This document shows, one piece after another, positions 45,267 through 53,734 of a stretch of 64,000 nucleotides of DNA. Below the pieces are notes generated by a model. The model had not been told where the DNA came from. It saw nothing but the letters and a program-made list of their open reading frames with translations, and searched no databases. The position numbers and the translations under genes are program-made. Numbering within the stretch: the stretch's first letter is position 1; every line of letters begins with the position of its first letter. This DNA comes from Bacteroidota bacterium (GTDB lineage: Bacteria; Bacteroidota; Bacteroidia; B-17B0; Aurantibacillaceae), in NCBI GenBank assembly GCA_025362395.1, contig JANYGK010000009.1, positions 90,356 through 154,355 of the forward strand, given 5' to 3'.

Positions 45267-46244
45267 TTGGATCACAAAAACATACTCGTTATACAAACCG
45301 CTTTTATCGGTGACGCTATCCTTGCTTCATCCGTATTAGAAAAATTACATTTATTTTTTCCAAAGGCTAAAATTACACTGTTGCTGCGTAAAGGAAACGA
45401 ATCTTTATATTCAGAACATCCTTTCTTACACCATGTATTAGTATGGAACAAACAGGAAGGTAAATACAAAAGCTTGTTTAAGCTTCTTAAAGTAATTCGC
45501 CGTCAAAAATTTGACACTGTTATAAATTTACACCGTTTTGCAAGTTCCGGTTTTTTAACGGCATTCTCTAAAGCACCCTACACATCAGGTTATAACAAAA
45601 ATCCATTTTCCTTTTTATTCAACAACAAATCTCCGCATAAAATCGGTGACGGCAGGCATGAGATAGAACGTTATAATGATCTGATCGAATCTATAACAGA
45701 CAAAACAGTTGCTAAGCCAAAATTATACCCTACGTTCAAGCAGTTCTCTAAAATAGAGCCGTACGTACAACAACCGTTTGTAACCATGGCGCCTTCTTCT
45801 GTTTGGTTTACCAAACAATTGCCCAAAGAAAGATGGATAGAGCTGTGTAATACAATCCCTCCGGAAAAAACAATTTATTTATTGGGCGGGCCTTCCGATA
45901 AACTATTATGTGAAACCATTAAGAATGCCGGCGTACATATATCCATTCATAATTTAGCAGGAGAATTATCCCTGTTGGAATCCTGCGAATTAATGAAGTA
46001 TGCCGTTATGAATTACGTGAACGACAGCGGGCCTTTACACTTAGCGTCATCCGTTAATGCTCCAACAACCGCTTTCTTTTGCTCTACTGTTCCGGTATAC
46101 GGCTTTTTTCCTTTGTCAGATAAATCAACCGTTGTAGAAGTAAAAAATTTATATTGTAAACCCTGCGGGTTACACGGCTACAAAACTTGCCCCGAAGGGC
46201 ATTTTAAATGTGGTAAAGAAATTGTTTTACCTCTACCTGAATAA
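45267..46244 (+). CDS. glycosyltransferase family 9 (heptosyltransferase-like)
   Basis: 325 residues beginning at TTG (45267); the preceding in-frame codons are TTT and the dapD stop, so no ATG start is possible, and HKNILVIQTAFIGDAILASS right after it is the GT9 Rossmann opening. Further motifs: MAPSSVWFTKQLPKERWIEL (acceptor side), IYLLGGPSD, and the nucleotide-sugar site VNDSGPLHLASSVNAPTTAFF, whose first residues match the DSGxxHLA signature. It probably adds heptose or a similar sugar to the LPS core in the cytoplasm. The 3' end overlaps the convergent adhesin gene by 12 bp. Confidence 0.9.
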   Translation: MDHKNILVIQTAFIGDAILASSVLEKLHLFFPKAKITLLLRKGNESLYSEHPFLHHVLVWNKQEGKYKSLFKLLKVIRRQKFDTVINLHRFASSGFLTAFSKAPYTSGYNKNPFSFLFNNKSPHKIGDGRHEIERYNDLIESITDKTVAKPKLYPTFKQFSKIEPYVQQPFVTMAPSSVWFTKQLPKERWIELCNTIPPEKTIYLLGGPSDKLLCETIKNAGVHISIHNLAGELSLLESCELMKYAVMNYVNDSGPLHLASSVNAPTTAFFCSTVPVYGFFPLSDKSTVVEVKNLYCKPCGLHGYKTCPEGHFKCGKEIVLPLPE

Positions 46245-49200
46245 GGAAATAGTTCCTTGTTTATTGATGGCTTTATCACTTGAATTTTTTGCGGTGATGA
46301 TATAGAAATAAGTTCCTGCAGTACAAGGTTTTCCGTTGTTCGTTCCATCCCAGCCATCATTAATATCATTCCAAGAAAACAATTTTAATCCCCATCTGTC
46401 AAACACCATGCAATTAAAATCACTTATACCGCTTGCCTTTACTTTAAACAAGTCATTCACCAAGTCATTATTAGGCGTAAATACATTAGGTATAATTAAT
46501 CCGAAATCTTCATCCAATACTTTTATGATTACCGTGCCTCTATCAGTACAAACACCATCGGTTACTATTAAGGAAACTGTATAATTTCCCGCAACCGTGT
46601 AGGTTTGAGCCTGTGCACTATAGGTAACAGCGGTATGCCCGTTATCAAAATCCCATACATAACCGGTTCCTCCGGTACTGTTATTAATGAAATTGACGAC
46701 TAACGGTTTTAATCCTGTAGCAGGATTGGCAGTAATATTCGCATGAATATTATCAACCGAAACTATAATAAAGGCCGTGCCTGTACCGCAACTATTTGTA
46801 TTAGAAACAGTAACAGTGCCTCCCGTACTTATTACAACAGAGCTTGTATTAGTACTATTAGACCATGTATAAGGGGCGCTGCCACCCATTACAGTTAACG
46901 TAGAAGTTTGACCCGGACAAATTGTCGGAGAACTTGAACTAAGGATAAGAACAGGTATGTTTGACATGGTTACAGTAAGCGCATCGCTTGCAATACCGCA
47001 GGCGTTAGATACACTTGCCGTAAAAACACCGGCTGTATTAACTTGTATTGTATTACCGGTGGCACCGGTACTCCAAGTGTAATTAGTAACACTGCCTGTA
47101 GCCGTAAGTGTTGTAGTATTTCCGGCACATAAAGTAATAGCGGAAGAAGATAGCTGTACAGTTGGGTTTTGCATGGAGGTTAATGTAATAAACGAAGTTC
47201 CTTGCCCGCATGTATTAGTCACAGTAGCAGAGTAAACGCCAAAATTAGAAACAGTAATGGTAGGTGTTGTGGCGCCTGTGCTCCAGGAATAAGTACCGAT
47301 GCTACCCGTTAAAGACAAGGTAGCTGTTTGCCCCGGGCATAATACCGTGGAAGTAGAAACAATTGTAGCCGTAGGAGCTGAACTTCCTATTACTACACTA
47401 GAGGTAGCCGTTGCCGAGCCGCATTGGTTAGAAACATTTACAGTATAAACCCCCGCAGTATTTACGGATACACTATTTGTGTGAGCGCCTGTACTCCAAG
47501 TATAAGTAACGGCCGTATTTGGGTTAGCTTGCAAAACGGCACTTTGCCCGCTGCATAAGGATATAGAGCCCGGTGTAACGGTTACGGTTGGTAAAGGAAC
47601 AATAGTAAGGGTTTGAGTAGCTTGTGCCGAGCCACAGGCATTGGTAGTGGTTACTACTATAGAAGAGGTGGTGGCACTAACGGTTTGCGTAGTGGCCCCG
47701 CCGGTCCATAAATAATTTCCGCTGTTGCTGTTTGCCGTTAATACTGTAGAGCCTCCCGAACAAATAGTATTTGTTGAAGCAGTTATGGAAACCGTTGGTA
47801 AAGGAGTTGTGCCTACAGAAACAGAAGTTGTGGCCGACCCGCAGCTCGAAGTTGTAACTGTTGCAGTGTACACACCGGGCGCATTGATAGAAGTTGTAGC
47901 AGTAATTGCTCCGTTACTCCATGCATAGGTACCTGTACTTCCCGATAATGATAAGGTTGCTGTTTGGCCGCTTGCACACACAGAAGGATTTGATGAAGCA
48001 ATTGAAATGCTCGGCGTACTTAATAATGAAACGTTAACCGTTGAAGAACTGCTTCCACAGGCATTGGAAACATTTACCGTATAAACGCCTGCTGCATTTA
48101 AAGAAACCGTATTAGTATTAGCACCCGTGCTCCAAGTATAGGTTACAGCAGTATTAGTATTGGCCTGAACAACAGCGCTTTGTCCTGCGCAAATGTTTAC
48201 GGAAGAAGGGCTTATAGTTACTGTAGGCAAAGGAATAATAGTAAGAGTTTGAGTAGCTTGTGCCGAGCCGCAGGTATTTGTAGTAGTAACTACTATTGAA
48301 GAAGTCGTAGCACTAACGGTTTGCGTAGTAGCCCCACCGGTCCATAAATAATTTCCGGTATTAGTATTAGCAGTCAGTATAACAGAGCCACCCGAACAGA
48401 TGGTAGTTGTAGGAGCCGAAATAGAAACCGTAGGTTGTGGCGCTGTACCCACCGAAATAGAAGTGGTAGCCGAACCGCAGCTTGCTGTTGTAACAGTTGC
48501 TGTATAAACCCCGGGAGCGCTAATAGAAGTTGTAGCGGTAGATGATCCGTTACTCCATGTATATGTACCCGTGCTTCCTGAAAGAGATAAAGTAGCTGTT
48601 TGCCCGCTTGCACACACAGAAGGATTTGATGAAGCTACTGAAAGGGTTGGTACACTTAATAGAGAAACACTAACGGTTGAAGAACTACTTCCACAGGCAT
48701 TGGATACACTGACCGTATAAACACCTACCGCATTTAAAGAAACCGTATTGGTATGAACACCTGTGCTCCAAGTATACGTTACGGCAGTATTTGTATTGGC
48801 CTGCACAGTAGCGCTTTGGCCCGCACAAATGCTTACGGAAGAAGGACTTACTGTTACCGTTGGCAATGGAGTAACGGTTAAGTTAACACTGTCTTTTGTC
48901 GTTGTGGTTTGAGTACCGCATGATTTTATAGCCGAGAAATATAATTTAATTGTGCCGTTATCTCCTGCTCCCGGGGTATATGTTGTACTTAATGAATTAG
49001 TGGGTGCAAACGATCCTGTTGCGCCGGCTCCCGTACTCCATAACACAGAAGTGTAAGTGCCTGAGGTAGTTCCTGTAAAACTTTGAGTAGCATTTATACA
49101 AACGATTTTATTGACTCCCGCATCTACCGTGAGAGGTATATACGGAGCCTGGCAACCGTGGTTTACATAGCTTGCAACCCCGGCAGGTGTGAACTCTACC

Positions 49201-49763
49201 GCACCGCCGTCTTGAGCCCCAATACTACCTGACTGGTTAATAAGCAAGGCTCTGTCATAAGTAACTGCATCCGTACAGCCTAACGGTAAAGAAAAACTCA
49301 TGGTCAACGTTCTTGTTCCTCCTCCCGATGCATAATTGGCAAAGTGACCGGCGGTATTACCGGCTGCCTGAAAAATAACATAAAGCGTATCACTTAAATT
49401 AACAAAGCTTTGTGCTAAAGGAGACCAAGCCGTGCTTGTAACTAACAATACTTTTGAATTAGCAGGTAAAAGTCCCGCTATTGGCTCTCTTAAAAATCCA
49501 CAGCCTAAAATAGTTGCATTTACCGTAGCAATATCGGCGGCAGTACCTGCATTTTGTGCTAACCCCAGCCAGCTGTTGTTTGGCCAAACTACGCTTAAAT
49601 TTACTGTATTTAAAGGGAGACTCCCAACTTGAAATGTTACCATTTCATTCTGACCTTCCTGTGAACCTGCACAAGCATCCACCAGAATACTTTGAATTTG
49701 AAAACATTGAGATTTAACGTAGCCGGAGCTTACAAGTGTTATTAAAAGTAAAAAACGTTTCAT
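46233..49763 (-). CDS. T9SS type B cargo protein with Ig-like super-repeats and PKD domain
   Basis: 1176 residues. Signal peptide (MKRFLLLITLVSSGYVKSQ); an N-terminal domain (about 20-215) opening ILVDACAGSQEGQNEMVTFQ that resembles lamin-tail-type domains of secreted Bacteroidota proteins; about 12 Ig-like modules of about 70 residues (220-990), each with CxGQSA/CASGQT and NxCGS signatures; a PKD domain (about 1005-1085, VWDFDNGHTAV); and a type B sorting domain (VIIPNVFTPNNDLVNDLFKV and DRWGLKLFSW). Three modules form a super-repeat of about 211 residues present twice. It starts 4 bp after the type A gene, so they form an operon. Confidence 0.9.
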   Translation of the reverse strand: MKRFLLLITLVSSGYVKSQCFQIQSILVDACAGSQEGQNEMVTFQVGSLPLNTVNLSVVWPNNSWLGLAQNAGTAADIATVNATILGCGFLREPIAGLLPANSKVLLVTSTAWSPLAQSFVNLSDTLYVIFQAAGNTAGHFANYASGGGTRTLTMSFSLPLGCTDAVTYDRALLINQSGSIGAQDGGAVEFTPAGVASYVNHGCQAPYIPLTVDAGVNKIVCINATQSFTGTTSGTYTSVLWSTGAGATGSFAPTNSLSTTYTPGAGDNGTIKLYFSAIKSCGTQTTTTKDSVNLTVTPLPTVTVSPSSVSICAGQSATVQANTNTAVTYTWSTGVHTNTVSLNAVGVYTVSVSNACGSSSSTVSVSLLSVPTLSVASSNPSVCASGQTATLSLSGSTGTYTWSNGSSTATTSISAPGVYTATVTTASCGSATTSISVGTAPQPTVSISAPTTTICSGGSVILTANTNTGNYLWTGGATTQTVSATTSSIVVTTTNTCGSAQATQTLTIIPLPTVTISPSSVNICAGQSAVVQANTNTAVTYTWSTGANTNTVSLNAAGVYTVNVSNACGSSSSTVNVSLLSTPSISIASSNPSVCASGQTATLSLSGSTGTYAWSNGAITATTSINAPGVYTATVTTSSCGSATTSVSVGTTPLPTVSITASTNTICSGGSTVLTANSNSGNYLWTGGATTQTVSATTSSIVVTTTNACGSAQATQTLTIVPLPTVTVTPGSISLCSGQSAVLQANPNTAVTYTWSTGAHTNSVSVNTAGVYTVNVSNQCGSATATSSVVIGSSAPTATIVSTSTVLCPGQTATLSLTGSIGTYSWSTGATTPTITVSNFGVYSATVTNTCGQGTSFITLTSMQNPTVQLSSSAITLCAGNTTTLTATGSVTNYTWSTGATGNTIQVNTAGVFTASVSNACGIASDALTVTMSNIPVLILSSSSPTICPGQTSTLTVMGGSAPYTWSNSTNTSSVVISTGGTVTVSNTNSCGTGTAFIIVSVDNIHANITANPATGLKPLVVNFINNSTGGTGYVWDFDNGHTAVTYSAQAQTYTVAGNYTVSLIVTDGVCTDRGTVIIKVLDEDFGLIIPNVFTPNNDLVNDLFKVKASGISDFNCMVFDRWGLKLFSWNDINDGWDGTNNGKPCTAGTYFYIITAKNSSDKAINKQGTISLFR

Positions 49764-49767
49764 GATT

Positions 49768-51090
49768 TTATTTTGTTATAATGGTTTTAAAATATTCTGT
49801 TTTTTGCGGAGTCATCAGTTTCACAAAATAAATCCCTTCATTTAAGAGGCTTATTGATATATTTGTTTTTGATTCGGTAATTTTTTCTGTAAATAATAGT
49901 TTACCCGATACGTCATATAATTCTATTGAACCATTTGGCGGAACATCGTTTTTAAATTCAACAGTAAGGGACTCTTCATTTACATAATGTTTATAATTCC
50001 AATTGTTGGCGGCTTTAGTTTCTACAGAAACAGTTTTATAATGTTTAATGCTTCCATCCTTTTCTTTAGTAGATAAGCGATAATACGTAATATCATTAAA
50101 AGGGGAATCATCCGTTAATGAGTAATTTTTAACTAAACCATCTTTTAATGTCGGCGTAAATTTGGCAATCTCAATAAAATCAAGCCCATTATTACTTTTT
50201 TCAATACTATGATAAATAATGTTGCTTTCCCCGGCAATTTTCCAATTCAGCAAATTTTCATTACCACTTTTAATACCTGAAAAATCAAGAAGTTCGATAG
50301 GCAAAAAGCTACAGGCTGTATTATTTATAACAGTCTGATTGGTGAAAAAAACAACTTCTATATTGTCTATACCTAAATGCGGATCATTCTGCGGATCATC
50401 TACATCAGTCCATCTTAATAAAAGGTAACTATTATCCGGTATGGCAGCTGCCACCGAAATACAACCTGAATTCACACCTGACCCTACGGCGCCGGGATAA
50501 CCGTTACCCTGGCTACCGTTATTGGCAACTGCAACAAATTGTGTTTGTATGTAATTAAGCGACGGCATGGGTGTAGCACCTGTTGCGTTCATAGGAATTG
50601 TAGCAACCGAAACTTTATAATCAACCGTTAATGTATTAGTGGCAGCGTTTGTATTACCTCCAAGAGAAAATTGAAAGCCTGAGTAACTGACTGAAAAACT
50701 GTTGATGGTTTGCCCGGAGGTGTTTTGAAATAAGATCCCATACTTAACGATTCCTGAACCACCGCTTGGTCTTGCGCCAATTTTTCTATCAGAAACTCCG
50801 TTTAATGTATAAGCGTAACGACCACCTGCATTAGTAGGAGCTGCGGCAACAATGTTAAGTTCTGCTGTTAAAGGGGCATCATAAGACCAACCCGTAAGAT
50901 TTGCCGACCCACTGGTTATATTATTTCCGGCGGCGGAAATTACACTTGTCCCAAAATCCTGAGTATAAGTATAATTTGGCGACGCAATTAAAAATTGAGC
51001 TATCAGATTTTGATGCATTAGTCCAACAACTGCTATAAATATAACCCGCTGAGCTATTTTCCGAACGTCTATTTTTTCATGTAAACTCAT
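49768..51090 (-). CDS. T9SS type A sorting-domain secreted protein
   Basis: 440 residues. The N-terminus has a charged stretch then a hydrophobic signal (IFIAVVGLMHQNLIAQFL); the true start may be one of the first codons only. The centre (about 30-245) is a beta-sandwich rich in Asn/Gly/Ser with GWSYDAPLTAELNIV and WTDVDDPQNDPHLGIDNIEV, resembling carbohydrate- or calcium-binding jelly rolls. The C-terminal 80 residues (SIELYDVSGKLLFTEKI...NEGIYFVKLMTPQKTEYFKT) are a type A (Por secretion) sorting domain. It is promoter-proximal to the type B protein, 4 bp away. Confidence 0.85.
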   Translation of the reverse strand: MSLHEKIDVRKIAQRVIFIAVVGLMHQNLIAQFLIASPNYTYTQDFGTSVISAAGNNITSGSANLTGWSYDAPLTAELNIVAAAPTNAGGRYAYTLNGVSDRKIGARPSGGSGIVKYGILFQNTSGQTINSFSVSYSGFQFSLGGNTNAATNTLTVDYKVSVATIPMNATGATPMPSLNYIQTQFVAVANNGSQGNGYPGAVGSGVNSGCISVAAAIPDNSYLLLRWTDVDDPQNDPHLGIDNIEVVFFTNQTVINNTACSFLPIELLDFSGIKSGNENLLNWKIAGESNIIYHSIEKSNNGLDFIEIAKFTPTLKDGLVKNYSLTDDSPFNDITYYRLSTKEKDGSIKHYKTVSVETKAANNWNYKHYVNEESLTVEFKNDVPPNGSIELYDVSGKLLFTEKITESKTNISISLLNEGIYFVKLMTPQKTEYFKTIITK

Positions 51091-51361
51091 GATCTTATTA
51101 AATTAAAATTTAGTAAGTGGTTTCGGAATAATTATGCATCAGAACGATTGCAATTCCTGTAGGATGTTCACTTTATAACTGTAAAATTATAGTATTAATG
51201 TATCTAAAAAATAATTTTGAGGTTAACTTATTGTAAACATCTCCAATAATGACACATACTTATAAACAAATAATTAAAAATATGTGCAATCCGGTATATT
51301 AATACTAATAAATGATGTGCCATGATTGAATTATACAATAAATTTAAAATTTTTAAAAAAT
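51091..51361. other. divergent intergenic region
   Basis: AT-rich sequence between the type A cargo gene (-) and the thioredoxin-like gene (+). Apart from the plus-strand promoter listed at 51362 I see no gene, and no strong -7 match for the minus-strand operon. Confidence 0.4.
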
Positions 51362-51369
51362 TATATTTG
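51362..51369 (+). promoter_or_regulatory. -7 element of the thioredoxin-like gene
   Basis: TATATTTG, an exact match to TAnnTTTG, preceded by AT-rich sequence. The start codon at 51496 is about 125 bp downstream, so the leader would be long. Confidence 0.5.
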
Positions 51370-51495
51370 CTGTTATTGACTCAAAGAGCAGCTTAAGTTT
51401 TTAGATTTCAATATTTTAGACGAATCATCTTAAATTTTAGAGGAAGCAAAATCTCCTATTTGAAGATTTATTTACATTTACTTAAATTTAAAATA

Positions 51496-52110
51496 ATGAA
51501 AAAAGGTACTTTTTTTATACTAATGCTCATAGCTTGCGGATTTTTACTGTCATTTATAAATACAGCTGCCGGTAATGAGTTGGGACTGAATGCACCCGTG
51601 CCTATGGCCGAAGAAAAGATGAAAGATGTAAGTGGAAAAGATATTTCTCTTAATTCAATAAAAACAGGAAAAGGATTATTGGTTATTTTTTCATGCAATA
51701 CATGTCCTTACGTTAAGCTGAGCGAAAGCCGAATTAAAGAGGTTTCAGACAATTGTATAAAACAAGGCATTGGATGTATTATTATTAACAGCAATGAAGC
51801 ACAACGCGCGGATGAAGACAGTTTTGACGCCATGACTAAATATGCTTCTTCACAAAAACTAAATTGTCCTTATGCAATGGATATAAATTCCAAGTTGGCC
51901 GATGCTTTTGGAGCAACCCGCACCCCACAATGTTTTTTATTTAATACAACAGGCCTAATCTATAAAGGAGCTATTGATGATAATGTTAAAGATGCCGGAG
52001 CTGTAAAAACACCATACCTAAAAGATGCGATTGATGCTTTGGTTAAAAATACCACTCCTGCCATGCAGGAAACTAAGTCAATCGGCTGTACTATTAAAAG
52101 AGTTGAATAA
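51496..52110 (+). CDS. thioredoxin-fold redoxin (AhpC/TSA-like), secreted
   Basis: 204 residues from the ATG at 51496 (MKKGTFFILMLIACGFLLSF), which begins a proper signal sequence; a TTG 12 codons upstream is in frame but unneeded. The redoxin domain (about 40-190) has the CxxC active site in FSCNTCPYVKLSE, followed by SNEAQRADEDSFDAM and the cis-Pro region RTPQCFLFN. The family ending SIGCTIKR is present. The fold and motif indicate a periplasmic or membrane-tethered thiol oxidoreductase or peroxiredoxin-like protein; the substrate is unknown. Confidence 0.87.
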   Translation: MKKGTFFILMLIACGFLLSFINTAAGNELGLNAPVPMAEEKMKDVSGKDISLNSIKTGKGLLVIFSCNTCPYVKLSESRIKEVSDNCIKQGIGCIIINSNEAQRADEDSFDAMTKYASSQKLNCPYAMDINSKLADAFGATRTPQCFLFNTTGLIYKGAIDDNVKDAGAVKTPYLKDAIDALVKNTTPAMQETKSIGCTIKRVE

Positions 52111-52132
52111 TTGCAACCCCTGTATTATAACG

Positions 52133-52165
52133 AAAACGCCTTAACTCATATTAAGGCGTTTTTTT
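52133..52165. terminator. bidirectional intrinsic terminator
   Basis: AAAACGCCTTAA (52133-52144) pairs perfectly with TTAAGGCGTTTT (52151-52162), T-run on both strands; it lies between the convergent thioredoxin-like and frr genes. Confidence 0.88.
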
Positions 52166-52184
52166 ATTTATGAATCTGTTAAAA

Positions 52185-52745
52185 TTAAACGGTAAGAATT
52201 TCTTTTTCTTTTTGCTCTAAATGCCTATCGCTTTTTAGTGAAAATTCATCCGTTAAAGTTTGCATTTTAGTTTCTCCCGCTTTAGCTTCATCTTCCGGCA
52301 AACCGGCTTTTTGCAAAGCTTTAATTTTATCGATCGATTCTTTACGAATAGTTCTTAACCCAATCTTAGCATCTTCTCCTACAGATTTAGAAGTTTTAAC
52401 CAGATCTTTCCTTCTGTCTTCTGTTAACGGCGGCACAATAATACGAATCAGCACACCGTCATTTTGAGGATTAAATCCAAGGTTAGCAGCCTGAATAGCC
52501 TTTTCAATAGGTGTAAGCATCGATTTTTCCCAAGGCTGAACCAGTATAGTTCTTGAATCCTGTGTATTAACGCTTGCTACATTGCTTAAAGGTGTTTTGG
52601 CTCCATAATAATCTACCATTATATTATCAAGCATAGTAGGATTTGCTTTTCCTGCCCTGATCTTTGCTAACTCCATCTCTAAATGCGCTATAGTCTTTTC
52701 CATCTGACTTTTTGCACTTTCTAAAACTGTTTTAATATCACTCAT
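52185..52745 (-). CDS. frr: ribosome recycling factor
   Basis: 186 residues, the normal length. With EF-G it splits post-termination ribosomes. Family landmarks: LAKIRAGKANPTMLDNIMVD (start of domain I/II), VQPWEKSMLTPIEKAIQAAN, VLIRIIVPPLTEDRRKDLVK and the C-terminal long helix (ALQKAGLPEDEAKAGETKMQ). In many Bacteroidota frr follows pyrH; here it stands apart, after a 59-bp gap from thyA. Confidence 0.97.
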   Translation of the reverse strand: MSDIKTVLESAKSQMEKTIAHLEMELAKIRAGKANPTMLDNIMVDYYGAKTPLSNVASVNTQDSRTILVQPWEKSMLTPIEKAIQAANLGFNPQNDGVLIRIIVPPLTEDRRKDLVKTSKSVGEDAKIGLRTIRKESIDKIKALQKAGLPEDEAKAGETKMQTLTDEFSLKSDRHLEQKEKEILTV

Positions 52746-52804
52746 AGTTATTTTTTTTACAAATGTAAATGTATTAAAATGATTGCTGAAATTTATTATA
52801 ATTT

Positions 52805-53599
52805 TTAAATGGCTACTTCAGCTTTAATATGCGGATGCGGATCATAATTTTCTAAATTGAAATCTTCAAATGTAAAATCGAAAATAGATTTTATTTCCGG
52901 GTTAATTTTAAGAGTTGGTAATGTTCTGAGGTCTCTCGTAAGTTGTAGTTTAGCCTGGTCGATATGATTAGAATACAAATGCGCGTCGCCCAATGTATGT
53001 ACAAAATCTCCGGGCTCCAAGCCGCAAACCTGCGCAACCATCATGGTTAATATAGCATACGATGCAATATTAAACGGAACGCCTAAAAAAATATCCGCGC
53101 TTCTTTGATACAGCTGGCAGCTTAATTTTCCTTCAGCTGCATAAAACTGAAAAAAAGCATGGCAAGGCGGCAATTTCATAGTATTAATATCAGCCACATT
53201 CCACGCACTTACAATTAACCGACGGGAATCCGGATTTTTTTTGATCATATTAATAACCTGGGTGATCTGGTCGATATGCTCACCCGATGCCGTAGGCCAA
53301 CTCCGCCATTGGTAGCCGTATACAGGCCCGAGATTACCGTTCTCATCTGCCCACTCATCCCAAATACGCACCCCGTTATCTTTTAAATATTTAATATTAG
53401 TATCGCCTTTTAAAAACCACAACAGCTCATGAATAATTGATTTTGTGTGCAGCTTTTTTGTAGTAAGCAACGGAAACCCTTTTGAAAGATCGTAGCGCAT
53501 TTGGTAGCCGAAAACGCTGATTGTGCCTGTGCCGGTTCTGTCTTCTTTTTTTACGCCGTGTTCTAAAACATGGCGCATTAAGTCATGATATTGTTTCAT
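52805..53599 (-). CDS. thyA: thymidylate synthase
   Basis: 264 residues, as in E. coli. It methylates dUMP to dTMP using methylene-tetrahydrofolate. The nucleophilic Cys lies in [16 protein letters not shown], the substrate-binding Arg pair in [10 protein letters not shown], and the folate/dUMP region in [18 protein letters not shown]. The C-terminus ([10 protein letters not shown]) is the mobile lid that closes the active site. No folA neighbour is seen. Confidence 0.97.
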   Translation of the reverse strand: MKQYHDLMRHVLEHGVKKEDRTGTGTISVFGYQMRYDLSKGFPLLTTKKLHTKSIIHELLWFLKGDTNIKYLKDNGVRIWDEWADENGNLGPVYGYQWRSWPTASGEHIDQITQVINMIKKNPDSRRLIVSAWNVADINTMKLPPCHAFFQFYAAEGKLSCQLYQRSADIFLGVPFNIASYAILTMMVAQVCGLEPGDFVHTLGDAHLYSNHIDQAKLQLTRDLRTLPTLKINPEIKSIFDFTFEDFNLENYDPHPHIKAEVAI

Positions 53600-53673
53600 T
53601 TGTTATTAGTATTGCTTTTAAATACAATAGCTTTTATCCGTAAATAAACACCTATTGCTATTATTCAAAATTA

Positions 53674-53708
53674 AAAAATCCTTTCCGGAAATACCGGGAA
53701 GGATTTTT
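53674..53708 (-). terminator. terminator of the 53735 type B gene
   Basis: AAAAATCCTTTCCGG and CCGGGAAGGATTTTT pair with one wobble around a short loop, with T-runs at either end; it lies 27 bp after the stop of the type B gene. Confidence 0.85.
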
Positions 53709-53734
53709 ATACTTATTAAAAGTTTTAAATATTT

